From Bryoerythrophyllum caledonicum (taxonomy: Eukaryota; Streptophyta; Bryopsida; Pottiales; Pottiaceae): a stretch of DNA of 64,000 nucleotides. Positions 23,752-35,560 of this stretch are shown here, piece by piece. A program made the position numbers and the translations under genes. A model generated the notes under the pieces. The model had not been told where the DNA came from, searched no databases, and saw only the letters and a program-made list of their open reading frames with translations. The first letter of the stretch is position 1; each line of letters begins with the position of its first letter. The stretch is taken from contig OZ020517.1 of the NCBI GenBank assembly GCA_963971425.1, positions 20,532,462 to 20,596,461 on the forward strand. Reading direction: 5' to 3'.

Positions 23752-25871
23752 CTACGGAGTAACCTGATTCTTCCTCCTACTGCTACGGCGCGTAGGAGTA
23801 ACCTCTGTTGGTGCTACGTTGGCTTCTCGCTGTGCCGGAATGGTTGCTAGTGGCTCCGGTATTGAGGTCGGTACCTGCATTCTTCGTCCGGAAGGCGTTT
23901 CCGGATCTTCTGCTGTTGCGGTCCGGGCTAATGGAGCGCATGTCCGGTCTCCGAGGTTCTGCAGGTCCCGGAAGCTACCGCTGGGGCTGACCACCATGGG
24001 CGTCGCTGCAGAGCTTCCGGGTAAAGGGGCCGTAACTGGTGGCACCGGAGATGGAGACTCTGACGGAATCCGGAAGGGCAAAGGGGGTACTGGCAATGGA
24101 TTCCCCGACATCTCCTCCCATTTCTGCATACTCTCCGTGCTTGGGAAGGCCACCCCATTCCAACTCATCGGAGAGTTGAAATCCGGAGTTCCCATGAGGT
24201 CGTTGAATCCTCCGGTGGGGATCTTTGGTGTTCCGGCTGCAGGCCTGGGTGAAGAGCCGGCTGTAGGTTGGGGCGGAGATGCGCTTCTGGTCCAGATGGA
24301 GATTCGGATGGTCCTGCAGCGGTTCCGGATGGAGCTGTGGATGGTTCTGCTGCATCTAGCACCGGGGGTGCTGCGTTCGGATGGGGATTTTCCGGTGCTG
24401 GGGACGCCGCCGCAGCGAGATCCCTCGCCAGCTCTTGCATCTTGGTGCAGGTGTTCTCCATCTTCCGGCTGTGATCCACTAGGAACTGGATGATCAGCCC
24501 CCTGTTGAGCTTCTCATTCTTCTCCAAACTCTCAGTGTAGAGAAGGGTGCGGTTGACCGTATCCTCCGGAAAGTCTAGCGCTGCACGAATCTCTGTCAAT
24601 GACTGGAAGGCCGTCTGGAACTTCGCCTCTGCCACCACTCTTGCACGTTGTGCTGCATCTCGTGTTGCTTCCGCCTGTCGTACCTGTGTCTAGAGCCGGG
24701 TGTTGGTCCGGGTGACGGTGGCGTTCTCCTGCTCCAGCCTTGTGATTGAACCCTGGTTCGCCTTCATTCGTCTAAGTTGTGGAATGAGGTCAGTGGAATC
24801 CTCCATTTCTACCGCCTCCAGGACGGCCATGATCATGGCGTGCCTTTCCTGGATTTCTCCTTCCTGGATCCTGGTCCGCCAGACAATATGTCTGCAGAGC
24901 TCATGAACGTCCACCGGAATGTCGCCACTGATACTTGGGGCCCACATAGGTCCCGGCTCTGGTCCGGTCGTGATACGTTTGTCTTCTGCTGGCAATTTCG
25001 GTGCGGCTGGTCTTACCGTGGACGGACTCTGAGTCGGTATTGTTGACAGAGGCTGGCCGGCTCCCGAGGCTTTCGGAGTCTTCTGAACCGAACGACTCCA
25101 CTTCCGGGATGGTCTTCAGAGCATGAGGGGGGATGACGACTTCTCCGTATCAGAGTCCGTCGACTCTTCCAGCTCCTCATCTGTCTCCATTCCTCCGTAT
25201 GACTGGATGGTGAGCAGGCTATCATACTCGGCCTGCTCATCCAGGCTCAGCATCTTCTGCTTTGCATACATATGGACTAGGTAGGTCGAGAGGGGTGATG
25301 GGGTTTTCCGGGCTTTCGGCAGGTTTTTCACCATCCGGTCGATCTGCTTGTCTATGATGGACGCCCAATCGACCGACAACTTCCCTCTCATCGACCCCAA
25401 AATTAAGGTAGCTAACTTGGCCACTATCCGTTTAGGTTTCTCGGGGTGGAAAATAGGATTAAAAAATGCCATAACTAACCTCGCATTCAGATCGGTGAGG
25501 TCGTTGAGTACGTACCCGTCCTTAGGGTTTGCCTTTGCGTGGAACTCACCCTTCAAGATGGTGTCGTCGCGCTCCGCCACCTTGATCGTCCCTGCCCGGA
25601 GCTCATAAGTGTCTCTCGAGAGCGATGTGGTCCAGACCTCCGGATGCGCTCGGACGAGCTGTGCGTACTGGCTTGGTGGCTCTCCCAGGAGCTCCGCCAT
25701 CATGGTTTCGCTCTGGAAAGCCCAAGGTGTCCCTAAAAGACCTGCACACTCCATAATCTCGAGGAAGCTTTCTAAAACCCAGTAGGTCTTGTCCGGCTTT
25801 GGAATCTCCGGAGTCACCTTCTACAGCAGCAGGGCTCCGCCTGCTAGAGCCTTGCCCTTCTTGCCCGCCAT
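23752..25871 (-). pseudogene. TE-type protein of unknown function, about 700 codons, broken
   Basis: An ATG at 25871 opens a minus-strand frame that reads through stops at 25821-25823, 25116-25118 and 24690-24692, then needs one frameshift near 24280-24310 to continue to 23752. The first 230 residues are globular, with blocks such as YWVLESFLEIMECAGLLG, LNARLVMAFFNPIF and YLVHMYAKQKMLSLDE. This resembles, from memory, a class of plant transposon-associated proteins without assigned enzyme activity. The middle is a coiled-coil-like helical region (ITRLEQENATVTRTNTRL), and the C-terminus is Pro/Ser-rich ending RRSSRRKNQVTP. It may be a gag-like structural protein. No RT or transposase motif is seen. 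Confidence 0.55.
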
Positions 25872-26349
25872 CCGAGCCCACCTCTCCGTGAACTTGCGCC
25901 TCGCAATGGTGGCCGGAAACCCTCCACGCACTGACCTCACCAAGTCCCTCGTGCTATGCTACCTCTACTCTACTATCCCACACGAAGACCGGACATGAAA
26001 ACCCTAAGGAAATGCCCGGAGCGGAAGAGAAACGAGACTGCTAGAAACCCTAAATGAATGGCGCCCAGGGTGGCAGTCGCGTTTTGTATCTGACGCGCTT
26101 GTACGGAAATCGTTACGCGTCATAATGACATTTCCTGATCCGGCTATCATCGTACTCCGGTTTCGCAACTTCCGGGAAAAATGTTGTAACTACTTCTTTT
26201 AAAGATTCGGCTTAGCATTAAAACCTTATTTATTCTATTAACTATTTATGCTACTGTAGCTAACTAACTACCTAATTTATTTTTCTTTATATCCTTCCGG
26301 ATGTGGTATTAAGTTCCGGAAGTTAGTGGGAACGCCTTCCCACATATAT

Positions 26350-26450
26350 GCTTAACGAACATCACTGATAAAGAACGAACATGCATGGCATGTATGTGCT
26401 TAACGAACATCACTGATAAATAATGAACATGCATGGCATGTATGTGCTGA
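26350..26450 (+). repeat. 48-bp direct repeat, two copies
   Basis: CTTAACGAACATCACTGATA starts at 26351 and 26399, and the copies continue through GAACATGCATGGCATGTATG. It forms part of the GCATG-rich zone to the right of the CCGGA-rich element. Confidence 0.85.
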
Positions 26451-26756
26451 TGTACAACAGTGATAAGCATGGGCATGCATGGGCTGAAGTATGCATTCAT
26501 GTGCATGACAAATACCTGTGCATGAAAAGTTCAACTATTAAACTTTAGCAATTCATGTGCAGATATGCCAATACACATAGTACATATTAAACTTTCATAG
26601 AGTTATGGGGTTATTCACTGGTGGGGTAGATTTCAGGTATTGGGACTCTTCCAAATGGTCCAGGTACTTTCAGTGCGTGCGCCAGCTCATGCACGTGCCA
26701 TGCACATGCACATGTAATATTAGCGTGCCAAACAGACAGATCATGCACCTACGCAT

Positions 26757-27100
26757 GTAATATTAGTCTGTCTACAACTTAATGAGCTCGAACATGAGCT
26801 GTCTGTGAGCTCTTTGTTTGGCTGGCTTGCCAAGATTATACTTATGATCTTACACACAAGATACTTAATGCGACTTATTATGGTCGTTGAGCTCTTGGTA
26901 GGTTGATGTACAGTGACAAAAGTTAATGTAATATTAGTCTGTCTATAGTATAATGAGCTCGAACATGAGTTGTGTGTGAGCTGTCTGTTTGGCTGGCTTG
27001 ACGAGATTATACTTCTGATCTTAGACATGAAATACTTGATGCGACTTATTAAGGTCTTTCTAACTTGGTAGGTTGATGTGCGGTGTCGAAAGCTAGTTGC
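26757..27100 (+). repeat. 172-bp tandem duplication
   Basis: GTAATATTAGTCTGTCTA begins at 26757 and 26929. Both units continue through AATGAGCTCGAACATGAG, GGCTGGCTTG and GGTAGGTTGATGT. Copies differ by scattered substitutions, so the duplication is old. Confidence 0.85.
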
Positions 27101-27125
27101 AGTGTAGTGAACTGACAATTGATTG

Positions 27126-27862
27126 TTCAGATCCGAACACTTGTAATGGAGTGGATCTAGGCATGCGGTTGTGGAGGGTTGATCTTTTCACGAGGTTTGA
27201 TGGCAATTTTGTGTTTCCATTTTCCCTGTTGAAATCGATTCTTTGCAGTTGTGTGTACACATTTTGAGGTCTGATCATGTATCTTCTTTCACTAGGTTTG
27301 GTGACAGATTGGTTCCCTTTTCTCTGTTGAAACCATTCTACAAGGTTATCTGTGCACTAGTCTGATAGCGTGTCTTCTTTTCTCTGTTTTTTGCGTCTTA
27401 TTCCCATATCTTCCACTCGTGTTTCTCTCGATGTCACTACATGACTAATCTATGGAAGCTGACCACTGTGTTTGAGTTTGGAATTGTCAATGTTCGAGAG
27501 AGCGTTTTGTAGCTGAAACTGGTGAAATTTTCAACATGAGTATGAAGAACATGTGAAGAATTGTGAACATGAGTATAAAGAACTGTTTGTGAAGAACATG
27601 TGAATCAAATAGCCGTAATGAAGATCTACCCAAACTTTCGTAATTTGTATGAGTAAGATATCAGTGAATAATCACCTGTAGTGAAAATCGACCTGTATTG
27701 GAAGAAGTCATTAGCGGATTGAGTACTGAGTGTTCGGATCCGAATACTTACGATGTGTAACTCGATTGGTAAAGTCAACCTACACTAAGGATATTTGGTC
27801 GCAAATAAATACTATCAATTGAGTGTTTGGTTTATCTTGAGTGTTGAGTGTTCGGATCCGAA
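27126..27862 (+). repeat. Outlying TTCGGATCCGAA palindromes
   Basis: The 12-bp palindrome or a one-base variant occurs at 27126-27137 (TTCAGATCCGAA), 27733-27744 and 27851-27862. The last two are 118 bp apart, close to the 116-bp period of the array at 28305, and both follow GAGTGTTGAGTGT-like sequence. They lie upstream of the ParB/methylase-like gene. Confidence 0.8.
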
Positions 27863-28269
27863 TGCTTGCGGTGTGCGATGCTCGAGCAAAGTCATTATGA
27901 TCGTGGAAGAATCAAACAGAAGTTGTACTATTCCAAATCAAGTCATTATAATAGCAGCAGGGCGTTGGCGCATTTGCGGAGGTAATGGAACGATTGCAGA
28001 GGTGAATGGATGCGATAGTTGATGGTACATATCTTCCATCCAGATACTCAATGCATTATTTGTTCTTTCACAAGTATGACAATACATTGCATAGGTCAGC
28101 TAAATTTATGACATGGCGGTGTTATTTTTGTACTAATAGTACCACTTTTGTGCTTACCTAAAGCATGTATGTCCACTTAGAATGATATTGTCTATGTAAG
28201 TATGGTTAAGCAAAACCACATAATTTCTTGTATTGGAGGTAGTGAGGATAGTAAGCACCTTCAAATATA

Positions 28270-28720
28270 TCAAGATTGAAATTCAACCGGTCAGCAACGG
28301 TCAAGTTGTGATTGATAATAAGAGTTCGGATCCGAATACTCTTATTTTGCTTCTTTTTGACCTTTTATGAATGATTTGATGTGGGTTACTTGATTGATGT
28401 GATTGGTCTGGATAGGCCAAGTTGTAAATGACAATAAGAGTTCGGATCCGAATACTCTTATTTTGCTTATTTTTTACATTTTATGAATGATTTGATGCAG
28501 ATTACTTGATTGACGTAATTGCTCTAGATAGGCCAAGTTGTGCATGACAACTAGACTTTGGATCCGAACACTCATATTTTGCTTCCTTTCTAATTTCCAT
28601 ATATGACTTCTGTTAAATTTCTTGCTTGATTTTCTTGGCCTTGAATGGTCTTCTTGTACGGATCAGAAAGAGTTCGGATCCGAATTCTTCTATTTGGCTT
28701 CTCTATGAACCCTTTAATTC
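28270..28720 (+). repeat. 116-bp tandem array, each unit with a TTCGGATCCGAA palindrome
   Basis: Palindromes start at 28325, 28441, 28557 (variant TTTGGATCCGAA) and 28673, exactly 116 bp apart each time. Units share AAGAGTTCGGATCCGAATAC, TTATTTTGCTT and GGCCAAGTTGT. The palindromic centre is better kept than the rest of the unit in the last two copies. It lies directly upstream of the gene starting near 28907, whose first exon carries one more variant (CTTGGATCCGAA, 28916). Confidence 0.85.
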
Positions 28721-28906
28721 TACTTCTCTTATCTAGGAATGTTTGTCTCGGAAATTTTCAATGACCAGATCCGAGAGTTGCATGTTGGTTCTACTTTGCA
28801 TTTAATTTTTTCAGTATCCTCACAAGACTTATTATTTTGTTTTCATGTTTCACTCTAGTTGCAGTTGCCAAGTCAATCATGTGAACGTGACATACAAATT
28901 AGTGGA

Positions 28907-31900
28907 ATGGAAGCACTTGGATCCGAAGCCTCTTCAAAGGATATTCAATTTAAGGAGGTGATAGTTTATTGTGACTTAATCATGTCTTTTCAATATATTT
29001 GTTTATCATTTGTTTCATTGGATTTGTTCATTCATGAGTTGATTTGAATTAGATTTATCATTAATTTTGTTTATTTGGATTTGTCTTGTTCATTTTTGCT
29101 ACATACTATCTTCTTTGTGGATGTTAAAGGTTGAAATCGCTATGGCTGCCGAAGGCAAAAATGAGAGTGGAGAAGCAAGAGTTGATGTTCAAGAGACTTC
29201 AAAGGTATGTTGTCTTTAGATTGTATTATTTTTTTTCTAAATCATGTGTCACAAATTTCTTAAACATTATTTATGTGCATTCATTTAGGACACTATTGAT
29301 GGTATTAATGATATGGACGACAAAGATTCGAGTGTTCCAATATGCCCAACTAGTCTTGCAGATTCAGATGCTAGTGCGCGAGCGAAGAGATTTCAAAGCA
29401 AGTCAGATTTTGTTTCCATCCTTGACACCATGCACATGTCTCGCAAACGGTTTTATATACCACTATGTCATATGGTTCCACTTCCTAGAGTAAGACCCAT
29501 TCAAGAAGTAGATGTGATGACTTTAGAGAAGAGGTTTGAAGGGGGGTACCTTGAAGGAGATTGTGCTATCTATGTTTCTATTTATGATGACAAGGAGTGC
29601 ACATCAGATGTGACTAAGGCACTATTGCTTCATGGAATTCACATTGGCGTGATATTAACAATTGTTTTGAGGCAACTTTGAAGGCAAATCCACAGTATGC
29701 ATCTTTTGTTGGAAAGATATTTTTTATATGGGATGGAAACCATCGGTATACAGCATGGTGGCGACATATTTTTGCTTTGCATTTTGAAGACCGCCACTGG
29801 CACTATTCAATCTTCAGTGTTGTTGTTAATCAGAATGACAAAGTATTGTCACTTCTGAATGCCATGCACGACGTCAACTGGTAAAACTTCTATCATTGAT
29901 ATTATTCATTGTAGCTTTCACTTGTCATTTACATATATATTTATCATTGTTTATGTGTAGGTCAACTCAAAATGATCACGTAAAGTCCAGTCTTACTGCT
30001 AGGCTTCACCGCATGAGTTACTACGGTGGTTTGAAGCTTGAAGACTTCAAGGACTTGTTAACTTCAGAAGAGTATAGAACTAGTGTGAAAGTCAAGAAAT
30101 CTAGACCGTCGTGGTATCCACTTACTGTGGACGTTTTTATATCCTTCTTATATGAGGTAATTGTCTTTATTGTCTTCAATTTCATCCAATAATTTCATTA
30201 AATTGCAATTTCATGGCTAGTATATGTTGAATATTATATACTTGATACAGCAAGACATTGCACGGATATCGGATGAAGCAGCTGCTCAGTATGAAGAAAA
30301 AACACCCAAAAAAGACAAATCAGCTGAAGGAATTTGGCAAGCTATGACTTCTACTGCAGAGAAAATGGTGAAGGCAATCAAATTGAAGGACTTTGTGAAG
30401 TATCTTGCAGTTGCCAAACCCGTGCATGGAGATGCATTTTTTGAAGAGGTATGACATTATTATTTCAATTATATATTTTTTTATAACAAATTATATAACT
30501 CAAATCACTTTGCCTTTTATATCATTTACACCATTTTTTTTAGATCAATTATCATTTTAGCCACTTCAAGAAGCCACAAATGACCATTGAAAAGTTACAA
30601 AAAGTGGTCACTTATGCTGTGGAGCCTCGCTTCATGGCAAAATGGTTGCAATGGTGGAATTCTCGCTCTCTTCTTTGCACTTCTTTTTGGTTCCCTGATG
30701 GAGATGTAAAAGAGAGTACCCTCAATTTGTGGCTGAGTCGGGCAACTTTCTGGGCACAGATAACAATTTGTTTTTTTGAATTCAATGTATAATCTATCTT
30801 ATTCAATACTTTCTCATGTTTCAATACTTTATTTTCCAACTTGAAGCTTTTATTGTGAAGGAATTTGAGAAGTTTTGTGAAGATGGATGTATTTCTGTTT
30901 ATTGGGAAGTATCAACGGAAATTCTCAAACCTGCTGAGTACGTCGATAGATGGCGAATTCTGCTATGGGATAGGGCATTCCAATCATTTTTGCACCCAAG
31001 TGTAAAGCCTCCATTTTTTAAAAGCACTTCATTTGAGGACCGTCCTCTCGCTAAGGTTGATGTCCAGCGGACTCTCTATAGGTGAGCAATTTATTTATCC
31101 TTCTAATTTTGATTTTATTACATTTATATTATGTGCTTCATAATTTGTTTCAATTGCAGGTACATTGTTTGAGAGCTCACACCAAAGAATGCATTAGGGC
31201 AGAAGAATAGTCCTACATTTTTTGCTGCTTGGACGCAGCCTCGTTCTGGTATGTGCATCTACGATAAGCAACAAGAAAATAGGTTTTCTGCATCACATCT
31301 CCGTGGAAGAGGTTGGTATTAGGAGTGCCAAGGCTCATATATACCTGATGAGGAAAGTGACCTTTGGAGCTCTCTTGATGTGGCTGATCCTCTACCTCAA
31401 AAATCAGGTAATGAAGATGATGTTGTTCTCCTTGAACCTTCATCATCTCTACTTACCATTGTAGATGGTACGAATTTAAAGAAGAAGAGGTTAACAAAGG
31501 CGCAAAAGATCAAACTGGAGAAAGAGTTAGCAGCCAAAGTTGCAGCTGAGCAAGCTGTAGGTGTTGAAAAGGCTGTAGCAGAGGCTCTTGCCAAAGTGGC
31601 TCCTTCAGTTTCTCCACCTAGCGATAGTTCATCGGTAGATGATGTTGCAAGATATTCTCCTCCTGTAATTGAGTCACATGCAGCCGGTTCAAGCTATATC
31701 CAAGCAACTAGAGATGTATCTCGGCAACGACGCCAAGACCGTCTAACTCCATCTGGCTCTTCTGCACCTCCTGCGCCTACCCCATCTGAGTCATTCATCC
31801 ACAATGCCTCAATATCAACTTTGATGGATTCCTTGGAGCAACCCTCGGGACCTCATCCATTATGGCAATCTCTTCATGATTTTGTTGCTAGGGTAAGTAA

Positions 31901-33364
31901 CTTATATATCAAAGTTTGGCTAATCTCTATGTTGTTTAGTACTACAAGAAATCTCTATTTTTATAATATTTCAAAGTACTGTTGTAATTCTATTTTTTTC
32001 ATTTTATTCTCAGGTTGGTGGAGGGAGGAGTCGTCGTGTCTCTTCAGAGAAGTCTCAACATACGGGAATTGATTTGCTTATTGCAGACATTCCCAAAAAT
32101 TTGCGTGTACCAAGGATTTCAACACCTTCTATGGCAATTCCGTCATGGAATATTAGGCCTACAAATTATGTTGAGACTATATTTGAGTTTGCTGATTTGT
32201 ACCTTCATGATGATGCAGTCCTTTTATTATTTCATCCAAACGATCGCGACCTTCTTCAAGAAGTGGAGGATTGTGTAGAGACTTATAGCTTTCGTTTGGA
32301 GCACGATTGGTGGGCAATGAATGAACTTCCTTTGGCTTCACCACGGAATCCAAAGTCTACGTTAATTTGTCATTTTTATATTATTGATTTTTATCATCTA
32401 TAAAATTTTTATTGTTACTATTGTTTCATTCATTCCAAAGGTTTTCTTTTATCATTCAAGCTTCTTCCACCCACTTTGTTTTTGAAGTGCACTCATTTTT
32501 GGGTTCAACTATTTGTGCGAGACACTCCTGTGCAATCCAAGTTCTCCATCGCATCTGATATCGAGAAAGAAGACATGGTTTGGAACATGTTGCCTTCTGA
32601 GAAGCTGCATATGCGAGGAACTATACCATGGAGAGGACCTCAGGAGAAAGCTGAAGATTTTGTGAAGGCTTTTATTGACACCACTACCAAGGTTGGAGAC
32701 ATTGTGTTGGATTGGTCTGCTTCTACTGGGTAGTCCCAATCTTAACCTTTATTGTTTGAACTCATTTTTTCATTATTAAATTTATGTTAATTAATACATA
32801 AATCTTTGTTTTTCCAGGTGCCTCTATTCGAGCTTGTCAATCTCTTGGCAGACATATACTAGCATTTGAAGAAGACCTTGAGATCTTCAAGGCTCTTCTA
32901 GAGCGTCCTATCCATGTTTCGTCTCTTGCAACAGTTGTTGAAAAGCGAAAGGTTAGGCGGCTTGATCCCAAAGACCGCCCAGAGAAGAAGCAGAAACGCA
33001 ACCGCGTTTTCTTGTTAGTAAGCTGTGCTTTAATGTTGGTATTCATTTCACATTTCTTTCCAAGATATCCTTATCACGTATTATCTAATTCCTTGAATTT
33101 TTTTATAGAGCTTCGGCTATGAGCCCTACTTCTACTACGATGATGTCGCTGGAGTTTACACCATCCTCAAGCCTATTCCTTCCACACTATGCAGAGCAAA
33201 AGGCTTAGGTTCATGCAGCTATAACATCTCCATCTCTACAGCCATCAAAACGTCCTTATGATCCTCGGGTTTTGAAGTTTGTTGATGACGAGGCTCATAA
33301 AAGTTCAGGTTCTGAAAGCAGTTCTGAAGACAGTGGTAGTAGTTATAGTCTTGGTAGCCATTGA
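28907..33364 (+). pseudogene. ParB-like / DNA amino-methyltransferase-like fusion gene, multi-exon, decayed
   Basis: Exons I infer from GT..AG borders in consistent phase: 28907-28957, 29130-29204, 29289-29880, 29961-30156, 30251-30448, 30544-~30780, ~30845-31081, 31160-31892, 32014-~32350, 32461-32729, 32818-~33010, 33110-33364. The total is roughly 1,100 codons. Exon 3 has VPLPRVRPIQEV and, after a frameshift near 29630, IWDGNHRYTAWW, reminiscent of the ParB/Srx fold's DGxHR block. 31500-31600 encodes a charged coiled coil. 32080 gives IDLLIADIPKN, at the place of the catalytic DPPY motif of DNA N6/N4 methyltransferases, and 32690-32860 gives DIVLDWSASTGASIRACQ then GRHILAFEED, like the AdoMet-binding motif I; this order (IV before I) is the beta class. 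DPPY is replaced by DIPK. In-frame stops lie at 31170 and 31320, and at the TAG in …QKA*VHAA near 33208. Nuclear location is assumed. Confidence 0.55.
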
Positions 33365-34140
33365 TAGTATTTTTATGTGTCTATTTTTATTTGGATTTGA
33401 TTTGATTTGTCCTTTACTTGGTTTTTATTTGAAATCATTATATATATGATTGTATTTTCATATTTTCTATTGTCTTATGCATGTCTTTGAACAATGGTTT
33501 ATCTTTCTCCAAGTTCAAACTGTTCCAAATGAACTACATGTATGCATCTCTAATGATGAATAAACCTTAACTAAAAGGTGTCAAATAAAATATACCTCAC
33601 TTATACATAAACATGTATTTATCAGGTATTTATCTGGTATTTGTTTAATGTGGCTTTTATTGTTCTGTTCAATCTTTAGATTTATTGGGACTAGTTTGGC
33701 ATGAATTGATTGAATCAATTTCACATCACAGTCTCTTCTAGTTGAATGTCTCCAGATCGTTGTAGTTTTCAACGGTGTGTTCTTTCTAACATAACAAGTA
33801 AACTTCATTTGAAGCACAGTTGTTATTGCATGAATAATGGCCTAATGAACGAGTTTTGCCAAGTATTTATACCAACTAACAACATTGAGATTCCAAACAA
33901 TTCTAATAATGATGTACAAAAATATCTAAATATTGGACTTTCATGTGGTAGCAAGATCGTGGTGACAAGGAGTCAAGAAATTATTGAATTACTTGTAATG
34001 GACCAAGGAGCTCAATTCTACAGGAAGGCAATAGAGTCGAATGACATGCTTGGATTGAACTATCTCTTCCATATGTCTAAGTCAAATTGGTGTTTAAAGA
34101 ATCGGTCTTTTAATCTATTGATCTATATTAAAAAAATTCG
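33365..34140. other. 3' flank, no recognised gene
   Basis: AT-rich sequence downstream of the methylase-like gene. A 136-codon frame at 33746-34156 encodes an Asn-rich chain without recognisable motifs and runs into the telomere-like repeat, so I do not call it. Confidence 0.4.
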
Positions 34141-34225
34141 AGCTCTTAGGGTTTAGGGTTTACAGTTTAGGATTTAGGACTAAAACTTTAGGGTTTAGGG
34201 CTTAGGATTTATGATTTAGGATTTG
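34141..34225 (+). repeat. Interstitial telomere-like repeat (degenerate TTTAGGG)
   Basis: Several TTAGGGTTTAGGG and TTTAGGATTTAGG units in tandem. TTTAGGG is the plant-type telomere heptamer, which supports a plant-lineage host. The array is degenerate and internal, so it is not a chromosome end. Confidence 0.75.
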
Positions 34226-34799
34226 ATGTAGCATAACTACTTGTAAATAAGATGTAAAAAGAAAATGTATCAAAAAATGGTAAGTGAGAACATGTTAAAT
34301 TCCACAATGGAAGTATATATCTATGGCTATAGGGTTCTTTACATAACTATAACACTTTGATCTATTCCGGACAATCTCAAAAAACATCTAATAGAGATGG
34401 CCCTTTTTTGCCGCAAGATTACATTTTTCTCGCTTATGATTTGCGTCCTCTACTTTAGCAAGATCACATATTGATAGAACTAAATTCAATCACCAAAACA
34501 AAACACTTTTCAAACATTTGATCACATTTTAATCGAACTAACTTCATTTACCAAAAGAGAATATTTCCCACTTATTTAGTCAATCAGAGGCTCGTATTGT
34601 ACTTCATGTCTTTTAAGTTTAATCTTCTCGTTCAATTATTCCACTACTTCCGCAGCTATAGGCCTCTATTTTTTACTTTTACTTTTTCACTAAAACTTTA
34701 ACAACTTTTTCAAACTTTTTGCCTTTTATCTTTATTTACAATTTCTTCAACAAACATTTACTTTACATTTTTTAACTTTTACTTATATTTCTTTGAACT

Positions 34800-34945
34800 T
34801 GCACTAAATTTTTTTTATTTTTTTATTTTAAAACACAAAGAATCCTTTTATAAATCCTAAAAAACCCTTTTTTGTAACCCTACGCTCACAGCTCACCGCT
34901 CACCGCTCTGGGCACGCAAAATAGCTTCGTCCCCCTCGCAAGCAA
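34800..34945 (-). repeat. Inverted relative of 14436-14580
   Basis: Read on the minus strand: CTTGCGAGGGGGACGAAGC, CTATTTTGCGTGC, GAGCGGTGAGCGGTGAGC, then a T-rich tail, the same order as 14440-14590. Heptamer copy number and sequence differ. Confidence 0.7.
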
Positions 34946-34976
34946 GTGCTAGGTGCTCATCGATGACAAATACCCG

Positions 34977-35183
34977 CTACACTGATTTTGATGTTTAATG
35001 TCATGGGCAGTAAATGACTTGTAAATGCTATTAGTTTTCACTCTCAATGTATATTTTTACCGACCATGTCCACTGTGATTGTAGATTGTTGTGCTTTTAG
35101 TAAAAATTTATATCAAAAGTAAAAACTTACAGCATTTACAAGTCATTTACTGCCCATGACACTAAACATCAAAATCAGTGTAG
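34977..35183. mobile_element. Palindromic TA-target MITE (207 bp)
   Basis: Almost the whole element folds on itself: the first 53 bp (starting CTACACTGATTTTGATG) match the reverse complement of the last 53 bp with one mismatch. TA lies outside CACTGATTTT on both sides. Related elements are at 2358, 47281, 53049 and 61740. Confidence 0.85.
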
Positions 35184-35251
35184 TGTATGAGAAGGAGATC
35201 ACCGCACCCCTGAGCTAGCTCAAACTGCAACAAAAGTCGAAACTACAATCT

Positions 35252-35560
35252 TTAACCCCTAAAAGCCCAGGGCATTTCCCCTCATGAAACACTCCAAAAC
35301 TGCCATCATCAATAAGTGGCAACGAAATCTAATAATAAAGTCTAATTTTAGATTTTTAACCAAACTCCCTTAAAATAGAGATGTACATGAACTTACACTA
35401 TAAATTTGGTTGCAATCCACCGTACGGATGTCAAGATTGTAGTGTTTGAAGTGCAAAGAATAGTATTTTTTCCCCCTTGCCCAGCAAGGTCAGCCTACTT
35501 TGACTAGGCATATCTTTTAGTTTTTACATTGAAATGTGATCAAATCTTTTACCAATATGA
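35252..35560. repeat. Left-end fragment of a TTAACCCCTAAA element
   Basis: Starts TTAACCCCTAAAAGCCC and continues CACTCCAAAACTGCC … AAGATTGTAGTGTTT … TTGCCCAGCAAGGTC, resembling 13011-13230 and 62065-62300. The matching right terminus was not found. Confidence 0.55.

Larger units (their letters stand above)
20705..26340 (-). mobile_element. CCGGA-rich transposable element (class unresolved)
   Basis: The motif TCCGGA or CCGGAT is unusually dense from 20715 to 21110 and from 22894 to 26325, but not in the CACTA element between them, so the two blocks were one unit. It encodes the minus-strand protein at 23752-25871. The outer sequences CGTTCCCAC (20788) and its inverse GTGGGAACG (26320s) could be short inverted ends, but I found neither LTRs nor a target duplication. 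Boundaries are approximate. Confidence 0.4.

Noticed and set aside
20705..26340. LTR retrotransposon structure for the CCGGA-rich element
   Set aside because: I compared the two flanks in the expected direct orientation and found no matching LTRs, polypurine tract or RT.
28270..28720. Regular repeats as a CRISPR array
   Set aside because: The units are near-identical along their full 116 bp rather than short repeats with unique spacers, and the host is eukaryotic.
33746..34156. 136-codon ORF as a gene
   Set aside because: Asn-rich, no motif, and its end lies in the telomere-like repeat.
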